From: Chryseobacterium aurantiacum
Lineage (GTDB): Bacteria > Bacteroidota > Bacteroidia > Flavobacteriales > Weeksellaceae
Length of the DNA stretch: 64,000 nt
Assembly (NCBI RefSeq): GCF_003020585.1
Contig: NZ_PXUE01000002.1
Span: 1,116,001-1,180,000 of the forward strand
Direction of reading: 5' to 3'
Position numbers and translations under genes: made by a program. Of this stretch, positions 44,188-52,891 are shown one piece after another (within the stretch, counting starts at the first letter, position 1; every line of letters starts with the position of its first letter). A model generated the notes under the pieces. The model was given only the letters and a program-made list of their open reading frames with translations, was not told the DNA's origin and did no database searches.

Positions 44188-44913
44188 TTATTGATATTTT
44201 CCGTTTTTGAACTTTAGGGTTTTATAGGAAGTCTTTGATGTTTCCTTATTGTTACACTCCCCATTCACTTCTTTATTTATTGTGGTAACAGAAATGGTTT
44301 TTATCTTAAGGTCTGTGAAATTATTGGTTTTGGATTGATCCATAATGATATACGCATGATTATCCTCAAACTCCCCATTGCATCGGGTGTCCCATTCTCC
44401 ACGATATAAATCCATAGTAAACTGATCCAGAACCTTCTTAAAAGTTGCACCATCCGGATAATACATGGACATTGTACTTAGCTCATAAGGATTAGGCTTG
44501 CTGCTTCCTACAAAATCAGCTTTCACCCCAAACGCACGGATGTTTGTTCCGATAGTATATAATCCTGTATCAATTGTAAAGCCTCTCAGACTTATGGCAT
44601 CAGAGTTGATGTCTGTTGGATCCAGATATTTATTCTTTATTATTCCGTTAACGTCTGTAATTAAAATATAATTTCGGATAGTAAAGACGTAATCATTATC
44701 TTCCTGCTCTACTACAACAGGAATCACTGCAATATACGAGCCTTCTCCATTGGGCATTTTCTTCTCAATGCAGAGTTCTTCCCTTATTTTTGTTTTATCC
44801 AGCTTTAAGTTTTTTAGGATATTATTCAACCGGATACTGTCGAAATCCTGTCCGGATAAAACACTGGAGAATAAACCAAGCATAAGTGTTATCAGAAATA
44901 TATTCTTTTTCAT
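44188..44913 (-). CDS. Secreted protein of unknown function between LytS-type kinase and LytTR regulator
   Basis: 241 residues with a signal peptide (LITLMLGLFSSVLSGQ). The mature part is rich in beta patterns: AVIPVVVEQEDNDYVFTIRNYIL, ISLRGFTIDTGLYTIGTNIRAFG, and two Cys-containing stretches (ELCIEKKM, WDTRCNGEFED). I do not know the family. It lies 7 bases after the kinase stop and 45 bases before the regulator, so it is expressed with them. It could be a ligand-binding accessory of the kinase or a cargo of the pathway. Confidence 0.85.
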   Translation of the reverse strand: MKKNIFLITLMLGLFSSVLSGQDFDSIRLNNILKNLKLDKTKIREELCIEKKMPNGEGSYIAVIPVVVEQEDNDYVFTIRNYILITDVNGIIKNKYLDPTDINSDAISLRGFTIDTGLYTIGTNIRAFGVKADFVGSSKPNPYELSTMSMYYPDGATFKKVLDQFTMDLYRGEWDTRCNGEFEDNHAYIIMDQSKTNNFTDLKIKTISVTTINKEVNGECNNKETSKTSYKTLKFKNGKYQ

Positions 44914-44920
44914 CTTTGGT

Positions 44921-46702
44921 TTATATCAGATTAATTTGAATGGTAACCAATACTCCGTTATTATTTTCTTTATCTTTTACAGAGCAGGTAATATTCTTTT
45001 TGTACAGATCATTCAAGAGTTGGATTCTTTCCAATGTGTTTTTCATACCTCTGCCCTCTCTTGTTTTTTGATGCTGGGTTTTCTGCTTTTTGCTTTCTTC
45101 AATTCCAATTCCGTTGTCTTCAATAATAATCTTCAGGTACTGATCACTTTTTTCAAAGCTGAGTTTTAAAAATCCTTTTTCCGTTCTGTATCGAAGTCCA
45201 TGCCAGATTGCATTTTCAAGAAACGGCTGTACGAGCATTCCGGGAACCTGCAGGCTATGCATATTTAGACTTTCGTCTACGTCTATCTCATAATCAAACT
45301 TATCTGCAAAACGTGTTTTTTCCAGGGCCAGGTAATTTTGCAGAAGATCCAGTTCCTGTTGAAAGGGAATAAAATCATCTGTAGAGTTTTCCATCACACC
45401 ACGCATCAGCTTGGAGAATTTTGTCAGATATTGGTTGGCTTCCAATTCATTATTGGTTGCTATGAAATGATTGACACTATTCAAACTATTGAAGATAAAA
45501 TGCGGATTCATTTCTCTTCGAAGCGACTGAAGGGCAATTTTTTTATTCTTAGTCTGAACTTTTTTAAGGGTTCTAAAAATAAAAATAACCAAACCTGTCA
45601 ATAGGATTAAAGCTCCAATTAAACCATAATTGAAGACATTTTTCTTGCGAATCAGTTCGTCTTTCAGTTCTTTTTCCTTTTCCAACTGTGAAATTCTCTG
45701 TTCTGTATCTTCCAGAATCTTATTATCTACAAGGCTTCTGTCTTTTGAAACCAGATTTGGAAGTTTTCCCAAAAAGTCTCTGTATAATTGAACAGAAGCA
45801 TCTGTATTTCCTGAAATGGCATATAGACTATCCAGTCTTTTTACGCTCTTTTGGGCCTCCAGTGTATGGCCTTTATCCAACGCAATTCCGTAGGCATTTT
45901 TCAATAAATCTACTGCTTCTTTTGGGTCATTCTTCTTAATATAAATATCTGCCAGCTCCTGAATTTGATTGACTTTTTCCTGTGAGTTTTCCTTTACAAA
46001 ATCTTCTTTCAGAACTTTCTTTTTGGCTTCAATGGCCTTGTCAAAATTTTTATTTTCAACATAAAGGTCGGTTAATTTTTGATTGATGGCCAGGGCCTGC
46101 TGTGGAGCTCCTTTTTTGGAGATTTTATACGCGTTATTCAGGTTTTCTTCTGCCTTATTGATATCTTTCTGTTGTAGATTGATCTCTGCCAACTGACTGT
46201 AGCCCTCTGCTACGCTAGCCTGCTCATTCTCTTTTTTACTGATATTAATATTATCCTGAATGGCTTCTGCTCTAAGTTCGGGTGTAGGAGAAGAAAGCCT
46301 TGCAACATCATTGGAGTTTACCGCTTTGCTTTTCTCGCTATAGCTCATCTGGGCTGCCATGCTGTAATTACTGAGGGCGGGTGTTATTTTATTCTGTTTT
46401 TCCTGTGATTGAGCTAGTTTTCTGGTAACGGATTCCAGGTTTTTCTTATCATTAAGCTTTTGAAAAAGAGTTTTAGCCTTGGTTAAATATTCTTCACTTT
46501 TAGCATAATTTCCCTGATTGTAATAATCAGCGGCCATTCCCACATAGGTATCAGCAATAGCCTTATCATCATTTTTATCCACCGCTTTTTTTAGCTTTGC
46601 AGCAGACTTCAATACTTGCGATACCTTTGTAGAATCCTGTGCAGAAATAACATTTCCCACAGCAAGCATTGAAATAAACAATATTTTAAAAACTAATTTC
46701 AC
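44921..46702 (-). CDS. TPR-containing LytS-type sensor histidine kinase (GTG start)
   Basis: 593 residues from a GTG. Signal (MKLVFKILFISMLAVGNVISAQ read with GTG as Met), about eight TPR units (ADYYNQGNYAKSEEYLTKAK, AEINLQQKDINKAEENLNNAY), then a coiled coil and a membrane helix (YGLIGALILLTGLVIFIF). The kinase core has NPHFIFNSLNSVNHFIA with phospho-acceptor His401, then a HATPase with FLENAIWHGLRYRTEKG and IIIEDNGIGIEESK. Periplasmic TPRs should sense a peptide, protein or envelope state. It passes phosphate to the LytTR regulator encoded in the same operon. A LytTR repeat lies upstream, so autoregulation is likely. Confidence 0.93.
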   Translation of the reverse strand: MKLVFKILFISMLAVGNVISAQDSTKVSQVLKSAAKLKKAVDKNDDKAIADTYVGMAADYYNQGNYAKSEEYLTKAKTLFQKLNDKKNLESVTRKLAQSQEKQNKITPALSNYSMAAQMSYSEKSKAVNSNDVARLSSPTPELRAEAIQDNINISKKENEQASVAEGYSQLAEINLQQKDINKAEENLNNAYKISKKGAPQQALAINQKLTDLYVENKNFDKAIEAKKKVLKEDFVKENSQEKVNQIQELADIYIKKNDPKEAVDLLKNAYGIALDKGHTLEAQKSVKRLDSLYAISGNTDASVQLYRDFLGKLPNLVSKDRSLVDNKILEDTEQRISQLEKEKELKDELIRKKNVFNYGLIGALILLTGLVIFIFRTLKKVQTKNKKIALQSLRREMNPHFIFNSLNSVNHFIATNNELEANQYLTKFSKLMRGVMENSTDDFIPFQQELDLLQNYLALEKTRFADKFDYEIDVDESLNMHSLQVPGMLVQPFLENAIWHGLRYRTEKGFLKLSFEKSDQYLKIIIEDNGIGIEESKKQKTQHQKTREGRGMKNTLERIQLLNDLYKKNITCSVKDKENNNGVLVTIQINLI

Positions 46703-46760
46703 AGACTTTGAATCTTTATTGCAAAGTAACTAAAACTTTATCTATCCTATTCCATTCCTT

Positions 46761-46788
46761 ACCAAGTCAAAACCTCACTTCACCAAGT
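46761..46788 (+). promoter_or_regulatory. LytTR-type paired direct repeat, site 1 (kinase operon side)
   Basis: ACCAAGT (46761-46767) and ACCAAGT (46782-46788), period 21. It lies about 31 bases beyond the -7 element of the kinase operon on its upstream side. Confidence 0.65.
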
Positions 46789-46928
46789 CACGCATTTAAA
46801 ACACTACCAATCATTAACTTATCATCAACATCCTTATTATTCATATTTAAAGATAAGCCTCCTTACAATTACCATTAACATCCTTTCTTTTTATATTTTT
46901 TAACAGAATACCCTTTTTATCACAACTC

Positions 46929-46956
46929 ACCAAGTGAAAGCTTCATTTCACCAAGT
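46929..46956 (+). promoter_or_regulatory. LytTR-type paired direct repeat, site 2 (SIMPL gene)
   Basis: ACCAAGT at 46929-46935 and 46950-46956, period 21, with GAAAGCTTCA between the halves. The -7 element TAATTTTA (46984-46991) starts 27 bases after it, exactly as at the MuiA-like gene. Confidence 0.75.
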
Positions 46957-46983
46957 CTCCCGATTTTCAGTTTTAGGGATGGC

Positions 46984-46991
46984 TAATTTTA
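46984..46991 (+). promoter_or_regulatory. Probable -7 element of the SIMPL gene
   Basis: GG-C-TAATTTTA; the same TAATTTTA with similar flanks (TTTTAC-TCA-AATTTAAA) recurs upstream of the MuiA-like gene. The weak match to TAnnTTTG suits an activator-dependent promoter. Confidence 0.5.
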
Positions 46992-47022
46992 CATCAGAAT
47001 TTAAACTTAAAAACAGGAAATT

Positions 47023-47697
47023 ATGAAATTGAAACATTTTTTATTAATCGGAATTTTAACGCTGGGAAGTTTTGTAAACGCTCAGGAAGTAAAGAAAAAC
47101 GCAATCGAAGTAACAGGCGTTGCCGAAATAGAAGTAGAACCGGATGAAATTATCTTCAGCATCGGAATAAAGGCAGATAACAAAAATGATCTGGCAGACA
47201 ATGAAAAGAAGCTGTTTGATATTTTAAAAAATGCCGGTGTAAAGAACGAGGATATCAAATTCAAGTCAATGTATCAGAATATCTATTCAAAAACGGCAAA
47301 GTTTTCCAAGAACTATCAGTTTAAGGCAAATGCAAAATCAAACATCAGCAAAATTTTTGAAGACCTGAACCAAAAATGGGTAAGCAGCCTGAATATTTCA
47401 GAGGTAAAGAATACTAAAATTGCCGACTTCAGAAAAGCAGTAAAGATCAATGCCTTAAAAGCAGCTAAGGAAAAAGCAGATTATCTGTTAGAAAGCATGG
47501 GCAAAAAGACAGGAAATGCCATTGAAATTGTAGAAATAGAAGAATACACCAGTGACACTGTAATGCCTGTTGCCTATAAAGGCAGAATGAGCAATGTACA
47601 AATGGAAATGGCCGATGCCTCTGCCGATATTTCTTTTGACAATATAGAAAATATAAAGCTGAAATACAGTATCAAAACAAGATACGAAATCCTTTAA
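47023..47697 (+). CDS. SIMPL-domain (DUF541) exported protein
   Basis: 224 residues with a signal peptide ending at VNAQ. The SIMPL/DUF541 domain fills the rest: AIEVTGVAEIEVEPDEIIFSIG, LFDILKNAGVKNEDIKFKSM, and KAVKINALKAAKEKADYLLE. The family forms oligomeric periplasmic or surface assemblies of unclear role (named after a mouse protein; BP26 of Brucella is a member). It has a LytTR-type site and the same promoter layout as the next gene, so both belong to one response. A terminator follows. Confidence 0.9.
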   Translation: MKLKHFLLIGILTLGSFVNAQEVKKNAIEVTGVAEIEVEPDEIIFSIGIKADNKNDLADNEKKLFDILKNAGVKNEDIKFKSMYQNIYSKTAKFSKNYQFKANAKSNISKIFEDLNQKWVSSLNISEVKNTKIADFRKAVKINALKAAKEKADYLLESMGKKTGNAIEIVEIEEYTSDTVMPVAYKGRMSNVQMEMADASADISFDNIENIKLKYSIKTRYEIL

Positions 47698-47720
47698 ATT
47701 AAAATAACAGATTTAAGAAG

Positions 47721-47748
47721 ACAGTTCCTTTTGGAGCTGTTTTTTTTA
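47721..47748 (+). terminator. Terminator of the SIMPL gene
   Basis: ACAGTTCC-TTTT-GGAGCTGT (one G-T) followed by eight T. Confidence 0.85.
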
Positions 47749-47762
47749 TGCTCATCATATTC

Positions 47763-47790
47763 ACCAAGTGAAAGCTTCACTTCACCAAGT
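47763..47790 (+). promoter_or_regulatory. LytTR-type paired direct repeat, site 3 (MuiA-like gene)
   Basis: ACCAAGT at 47763-47769 and 47784-47790, period 21. The bases between the halves (GAAAGCTTCACTTC) differ from site 2 at one position, and TAATTTTA (47818-47825) again starts 27 bases further. Confidence 0.75.
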
Positions 47791-47849
47791 TTTCCCATTT
47801 TCAGGGCGTAATACAGGTAATTTTACTTCATAATTTAAAATAATAAACG

Positions 47850-49451
47850 ATGAAACACTATTTTTTAATACTCATGACATTTTCAGTTGCTTTCCTAAAA
47901 GCACAGGAAATAAAAAAGGAAATTGATGTAAAGCAAGCTACCGTCTTTCTGCAGGGAGCTAAAGTCTTTGGAAGCACCAATGTAAATCTTCAGAAAGGAC
48001 GTAATATGGTAAGAATTGTAAATCTGCCCAATGATCTGGATGAAAACACTTACAAAATCAATCTTGAAAAAAATACAACCCTTCTTTCAATTACCCCGCA
48101 AAGTAATTTTTTGAAAAATGACGAATTATCTGATGGTGAAAAGAAACTTGATGATGAAAGAAAAAAGCTTCAAAGACAGGTAAACCTATTGAATATTCAG
48201 GTGAAAAACCTTACCGGAGAACAGAATATCATCAATGATAATTTAAAGGTATCTACCAATGATAAATCTACACCTCAGGAACAACTCATTAAGCTTACAG
48301 ACTTCTACAGAAAGAGAATGCTGGAAATAGATAATCAGGTCTTTTTACTAAATGAACAGAAGTTGGTATTGGATGAAAGTATTGCAAAACTGAACAAGCA
48401 AGCGACAGAGGAACAAACCCATAAAAATACCAACCGAAAAGAACTTTTGCTTGAAATTCTCGCAGATAATGATACCAATCTGAATCTTGGGGTAAGCTAT
48501 ATTGTTTCTGATGCAGGCTGGGTACCATCCTATGATCTACGCGCTGAGTCTGTAAAGAAACCTCTTGAAATGGTTTACAAAGGGAAAATCTATCAGAAAA
48601 CCGGACAAGACTGGAAGAATATAAAATTGTTTGTATCTACTTACAGGCCTTCATATAATCAGGACAGGCCTATCCTTTCTCCGCTTTATGTTGCAGAATA
48701 CACAGTACACAATCCAATGCAGGAGATTGCTGATTATAAGTTTAAAAAAACAACTGCTGCAGTAAATGCCTATCAAATGAGAGAGGATGCCGTAGCAAGG
48801 CCAAGTCAGGTTCCTATAGCTTCTGTTTCTGATAGCCAGATGAATATAATCTATGAACTGAACTATAATCAAACAATTCTAAGTCAGGAGAAAGAACAAT
48901 ATGTTATTCTGGATAAAAAACAAATTGATGCTACCTACAAATACCACACAGTTCCAAAGGTTAACAACCAGGTCTTCCTGATGGCATTTGTGAAAAACTG
49001 GCAGAACCTCAACCTTATCAACGGCGAGGCCAATATCTACTTTGAAGATAACTATATCGGAAAAACCAATATTACAAGCAATTATGTGAAAGATGAATTC
49101 CCTATCTCACTTGGGGTAGATGAAAGAATAACAGTAAAAAGAACCAAGCTGGAAGACAAAACTTCTCAAAAACTGATGAATTCTAATAAATGGGAAACAG
49201 AATCTTACCAGATAAGCATCAGAAATAATACCAAGGAAAGCATTGAGCTGGAAATTCTTGATCAGCTGCCTATCAGTGAAAATTCCAAGATTATGGTAAA
49301 AACAATAGATCTAGGTAGTGGAAGTCTTGATGAAAAAACAGGAAGTATCCTTTGGAACAAAAAGATCAATTCCGGAGGCTCTGAAAAGATCAGCTTCTCT
49401 TATGAAGTAAAGTATCCGAAAGAAATGCAGATACAATATTACAGCAGATAA
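47850..49451 (+). CDS. MuiA-like protein (DUF4140/DUF4139)
   Basis: 533 residues with a signal peptide (FSVAFLKAQ). N-terminal DUF4140 part: DVKQATVFLQGAKVFGSTNV, GRNMVRIVNLPNDLDENT. A coiled coil (about 90-190) follows, then DUF4139: YIVSDAGWVPSYDLRAES, VYKGKIYQKTGQDWKNIKL and LSTYRPS-like VSTYRPSYNQDRP; the end is GGSEKISFSYEVKYPKEM. The family is called mucoidy inhibitor A from early work; its biochemical role is unknown, though it is an envelope protein. It shares its promoter type with the SIMPL gene and is thus a likely LytTR target. Confidence 0.9.
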   Translation: MKHYFLILMTFSVAFLKAQEIKKEIDVKQATVFLQGAKVFGSTNVNLQKGRNMVRIVNLPNDLDENTYKINLEKNTTLLSITPQSNFLKNDELSDGEKKLDDERKKLQRQVNLLNIQVKNLTGEQNIINDNLKVSTNDKSTPQEQLIKLTDFYRKRMLEIDNQVFLLNEQKLVLDESIAKLNKQATEEQTHKNTNRKELLLEILADNDTNLNLGVSYIVSDAGWVPSYDLRAESVKKPLEMVYKGKIYQKTGQDWKNIKLFVSTYRPSYNQDRPILSPLYVAEYTVHNPMQEIADYKFKKTTAAVNAYQMREDAVARPSQVPIASVSDSQMNIIYELNYNQTILSQEKEQYVILDKKQIDATYKYHTVPKVNNQVFLMAFVKNWQNLNLINGEANIYFEDNYIGKTNITSNYVKDEFPISLGVDERITVKRTKLEDKTSQKLMNSNKWETESYQISIRNNTKESIELEILDQLPISENSKIMVKTIDLGSGSLDEKTGSILWNKKINSGGSEKISFSYEVKYPKEMQIQYYSR

Positions 49452-49456
49452 TCTTT

Positions 49457-49490
49457 AAAGCGGCGGCTAAATTTTAGTCGCCGCTTTTAT
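49457..49490 (+). terminator. Terminator of the MuiA-like gene
   Basis: AAAGCGGCG-G-CTAA / TTAG-T-CGCCGCTTT stem, then TTATTTTG. Confidence 0.85.
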
Positions 49491-49525
49491 TTTGAAAACT
49501 GCACTTTTTAATATAATTATAAACC

Positions 49526-49568
49526 ACAAAAGGGTAAACACTTAAGTTATTTTAAGGGATAAACTTTG
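49526..49568 (+). repeat. Intergenic direct repeat, copy 1
   Basis: Starts ACAAAAGGGTAAACACTT, then AAGTTATTTTAAGGGATAAACTTTG. A second copy lies 148 bases downstream in the same orientation; about 80% of positions agree. Confidence 0.7.
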
Positions 49569-49673
49569 TTTGGATAAAGGACACTTAATTATTTTGAAAA
49601 TCAAGATTTTTTTATGACTATGAGTTTTTTATGCTGCTACTCTTTTTTAATAAAATGACAAACCATAAAAATT

Positions 49674-49717
49674 ACAAAAGGGTAAACACTTTAGTTATTT
49701 TTAAGCGCCAAGCTTTG
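49674..49717 (+). repeat. Intergenic direct repeat, copy 2
   Basis: Starts ACAAAAGGGTAAACACTT, then TAGTTATTTTTAAGCGCCAAGCTTTG. Both copies are preceded by an AAACCA(C/T)AAAA phrase. Confidence 0.7.
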
Positions 49718-49729
49718 CACATATAAATA

Positions 49730-50935
49730 CTATCTCCCGAATTTAAAATATCTGGACAGCGGATGTTTTTTATTCTTTAAAAATGAAGAAACCATTTCCA
49801 TTCCTGTTACTGAAAAAGTAATTCCGTTTCCTCCAAAACCTAGTACAAAATAGGAATTTTTGAATTTTTCATGTTCGCCAATATAAGGCAGTCCATCTTT
49901 AGTCTCACCAAAAGTTCCTGCCCATACAAAGTCGGGATAAAAGTGATAATCCGGTTTTATCTTTCTAAGGTTTTTTAAAATCTCTTTCTTCTTTTTTTCC
50001 AATAGAGCATCGCGCTTTTCAGCATCATAAAAATCTTCATCTCCGCCGCCAATTAATAGCCGTCCGTCATCCGTTGTACGCATGTAGATATATGGGTCAT
50101 CCGTATTCCAGACCAATGTATTATTGATATTTTTGAACTTATCTTTATCTATTTCAGAGACAACAGCATAGGTGCTTTTTAGATCCACAAAATTTTCTTT
50201 CAAGAGGTTTTTGCTTTCATAACCAATACAATAGATTATCTTTTTTGCCTTAATCCGAAATCCACTGTCTACTGTGACAAGGTTGAACCCTTTGTGATAT
50301 TCTACCTTTATCATTTCAGTTTTATCGAATATTTTCAGTCCTTTCCTCGTATTATGCTTAAATAATTCATGAGCAAACTGGAAAGCATCAATACTGGCCC
50401 CCTGTCCGGATACGATACCGCCATAGGTGTTTTCAAATCCAAAATTCTTCAGAACCTGTTCTGCATTTAACCATTTTACTTCAAAACCTGCACTTTTTCT
50501 AGCCTCAAATTCTTTTTCCAACCATTGCACATCTTTCTTTTTTGAGGCAAAATACAATGACTTTTTACGTTTGAATCCGGCATTGGATCTTATCTGTCCT
50601 GAAATTTTCTCAAGATTATCAATGGCATCTGAACAGGCTTTATAACTTTCAACAGCACCTTTTTTTCCTATTTTTCTAATCAGTTCATAAAGAGGAATAT
50701 CTATTTCGTACTGAAGCATTGAAGTTGTGGCCGAGGTGCTTCCGTTACAAAGCTCTCTTTTATCAATAAGAATTGTTTCATGACCGTCCTTGATCATCTG
50801 GTGTGCTACAAGGCTACCGGTAATTCCACCACCAATAATTAAGACATCACATTTTTCATCTGATTTTAAAGACGGATAGGAAGCCATTAATCCATTTTTT
50901 AAAAGCCAAAAAGGTTCGTTCGATTTGAGATCCAT
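49730..50935 (-). CDS. FAD-dependent oxidoreductase (DAO/GlpD-like)
   Basis: 401 residues. KCDVLIIGGGITGSLVAHQM is the FAD-binding GxGxxG with the DAO family layout, TILIDKRELCNGSTSATTSM follows beta-2, and the C-terminal part has LPYIGEHEKFKNSYFVLGFGGNGITFSVTG, the second FAD contact. KYTRTTDDGRLLIGGGDED-like (MRTTDDGRLLIGGGDED) lies in the middle. It resembles the small DAO proteins of Bacteroidetes whose substrate is not known; Rieske iron-sulfur domains that follow in some homologues are absent here. Single gene with upstream spacing of over 100 bases. Confidence 0.9.
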   Translation of the reverse strand: MDLKSNEPFWLLKNGLMASYPSLKSDEKCDVLIIGGGITGSLVAHQMIKDGHETILIDKRELCNGSTSATTSMLQYEIDIPLYELIRKIGKKGAVESYKACSDAIDNLEKISGQIRSNAGFKRKKSLYFASKKKDVQWLEKEFEARKSAGFEVKWLNAEQVLKNFGFENTYGGIVSGQGASIDAFQFAHELFKHNTRKGLKIFDKTEMIKVEYHKGFNLVTVDSGFRIKAKKIIYCIGYESKNLLKENFVDLKSTYAVVSEIDKDKFKNINNTLVWNTDDPYIYMRTTDDGRLLIGGGDEDFYDAEKRDALLEKKKKEILKNLRKIKPDYHFYPDFVWAGTFGETKDGLPYIGEHEKFKNSYFVLGFGGNGITFSVTGMEMVSSFLKNKKHPLSRYFKFGR

Positions 50936-51050
50936 ATTAATATTTTACATTAAAAATAACAATATTTATACCTATTTTAACAATTTATGAGTAAATTATG
51001 GTGTAGTTATTGTTACTTTACTAAGTTCCAACCACCATAAAATATTCACT

Positions 51051-51431
51051 ATGATAACAATTATTCCAGAAGCTCCGGAGAATGTTGCGGCATTCAATGC
51101 AACCGGAGAAATAACGAAAGAGGATTTTGAAAAACTGGTAATTCCGCGTGTGAAAGAGAAAGTAGATCAATTTGGTGAGCTGAATTACTTACTGTATTTG
51201 GATACTGATCTGGATAAATTTACCATGGGGGCATGGCTTGAGGATTTACTTTTAGGATTCAAAAACCTGGCAAAGTGGAATCGTGCAGCCATTGTTACAG
51301 ACAAGGAAAGCGTTCAGAACTTTACGGATATTTTCAGTGTTCTGATGCCGGGAGAGTTTAAATCTTTCCCAAAAGAAAATTTATACAATGCGCTCTACTG
51401 GTGCAAAAACGGCAATGAAGTAGAGGTATAA
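51051..51431 (+). CDS. SpoIIAA-like (STAS-fold) protein
   Basis: 126 residues. MITIIPEAPENVAAFNATGEITKEDF and VDQFGELNYLLYLDTDLDKFTMGAWLEDL match the small SpoIIAA-like family (a lipid-binding-type STAS variant), with NRAAIVTDKESVQNFTDIF and LMPGEFKSFPKENL at the end. Such proteins are cytosolic, but no Ser phosphorylation site like that of SpoIIAA is evident. Role unknown. Single gene with a strong terminator. Confidence 0.88.
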   Translation: MITIIPEAPENVAAFNATGEITKEDFEKLVIPRVKEKVDQFGELNYLLYLDTDLDKFTMGAWLEDLLLGFKNLAKWNRAAIVTDKESVQNFTDIFSVLMPGEFKSFPKENLYNALYWCKNGNEVEV

Positions 51432-51444
51432 ACCTATTAATACA

Positions 51445-51487
51445 AAAAAGAGCCTGTTTCTAACATAGAAGCAGGCTCTTTTTTTAT
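51445..51487 (+). terminator. Terminator of the SpoIIAA-like gene
   Basis: AAAGAGCCTG / CAGGCTCTTT stem with an inner TTCTA/TAGAA continuation, followed by seven T. Confidence 0.88.
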
Positions 51488-51508
51488 TGTAAGACTAAAT
51501 TGATGTCT

Positions 51509-52711
51509 TTATTTATCACAAGAAATACACTCCTGAACCGGCTCCTCTTCATTGGACGTTTTAGAGCCGTACAGATACATATATCTTACACTGATCACAA
51601 ATCCTATAAAGGTCATCCCCACTCCTACCAGTGAAGGATAATTGAACGGCAAGTCATACTCCAAAGGGATACCACCAAGAAAAGCTCCCATGGCATTGGC
51701 AATATTAAAGCCTGCCTGCATAAAAGCAGCTGCCATCATTTCGCTTCTTGGAGCAGCTTTCATCATCATGATATTAATAGGTGCTGCAATGGACATTGAT
51801 AAGGCCCCGCACATAAAGGTCAATATAAAGGCAATATTCTGATACTCGGAAAGGAAAAATACACCTATAAGCGAAATCATCATCAAAAAGATAAGAACAG
51901 CACATGTTTTCTCCGGTCCCAGCTTATCGGAAACAATCCCCCCTACAAGGTTACCTACCACCATTCCGGCTCCGGCAAGAACCATTACATAGGCCATCTG
52001 ACTGCTTTGAACTCCAGAAATCACTGTCATTAAAGGCGTAATATAGCTAAGCCATGTAAAAAGTCCCCCAAACCCAATCGCAGTGATGGCCAATACCAAC
52101 CAGGATTGCTTATTTTTCAGGAATTTCAGTTCTTCCAGAAAATGGGTATCCTGATTTGCTTCCATGGCAGGAAGCCATAATTTTAAAAACAATAAGGCAA
52201 AAAGGCCGATTATTGCTACAATAATAAAGTACAGTCTCCAATGGAAAGTATGTCCGATATACGTCACCAGAGGAACCATGGCGAGGTTGGCAACCGTGAG
52301 CCCTGTAAACATCATTGAAATATAAAATGCCTCCTTACCTTTTCCGGCCATTTTTGAAGCGACAACTGTTCCTACTCCAAAGAATGCTCCATGAGGAAGA
52401 CCGGACAGAAATCTGATAATCAGCATGGTTGTATAATTCGGCGCCAGAGCGGAAAGCCCGTTAAACAGTGTGAAAAGGATCATAAAGGCAATCAATACCT
52501 TTTTAGGAGGAAACTTTACGGAATACCCGATAAGAAGAGGGGCTCCAATCACCACTCCCATAGCATAGGCAGAAATTAAATGTCCCGCCTGAGGAATACT
52601 AATTTGTAAAGTATTTGCAATGTCCGGTAATAGTCCCATAACGGTAAATTCCGTGGTTCCTATTCCCAACCCGCCTATTGCCAGCGGTATTATTCTTTTA
52701 TCAATCTTCAT
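51509..52711 (-). CDS. MFS transporter (DHA1 type, AraJ-like)
   Basis: 400 residues with 12 membrane segments. It begins LAIGGLGIGTTEFTVMGLLPDIA, the entry typical of AraJ/YdhP-type sugar or drug efflux proteins, with ISAYAMGVVIGAPLL and MFTGLTVANLAMVPLVTYIGH, and GIVSDKLGPEKTC as the MFS loop 8-9. A C-terminal CISCDK adds two Cys not usual in the family. Substrate is unknown. It is divergent from an AraC-type regulator gene (180 bases between starts), which is the best candidate for its control. Confidence 0.92.
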   Translation of the reverse strand: MKIDKRIIPLAIGGLGIGTTEFTVMGLLPDIANTLQISIPQAGHLISAYAMGVVIGAPLLIGYSVKFPPKKVLIAFMILFTLFNGLSALAPNYTTMLIIRFLSGLPHGAFFGVGTVVASKMAGKGKEAFYISMMFTGLTVANLAMVPLVTYIGHTFHWRLYFIIVAIIGLFALLFLKLWLPAMEANQDTHFLEELKFLKNKQSWLVLAITAIGFGGLFTWLSYITPLMTVISGVQSSQMAYVMVLAGAGMVVGNLVGGIVSDKLGPEKTCAVLIFLMMISLIGVFFLSEYQNIAFILTFMCGALSMSIAAPINIMMMKAAPRSEMMAAAFMQAGFNIANAMGAFLGGIPLEYDLPFNYPSLVGVGMTFIGFVISVRYMYLYGSKTSNEEEPVQECISCDK

Positions 52712-52891
52712 TGGTCTATTCTTTTGTCTGAATTAATCGGTAGAAATTTAAAATGGTTTCCCATGTACTATTTTGACAGTGCAAAAATCGAAAGAAAGAT
52801 TGAATTTCACTTCTCTTTGAATGATAAAAATTTGCTCCGTATTAACCTTTTTGTTTAATTTTAAATTCACAAACAATCAAAACAGAACAAA

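Larger units (their letters stand above)
46703..47022. other. Divergent control region with two LytTR-type repeat sites
   Basis: 320 bases between the kinase gene and the SIMPL gene. It holds two ACCAAGT pairs (46761-46788 and 46929-46956), a -7-like TTACTTTG for the kinase gene (46722-46729, minus), a -7-like TAATTTTA for the SIMPL gene (46984-46991), and between the sites a direct repeat AACATCCTT-N7-ATATTT (46827-46848 and 46877-46898, period 50). Confidence 0.7.

Noticed and set aside
46729-47022. CRISPR-like reading of the repeated ACCAAGT units
   Set aside because: Units are 7 bases with 14-base spacing in pairs only; they fit LytTR half-sites, not an array.
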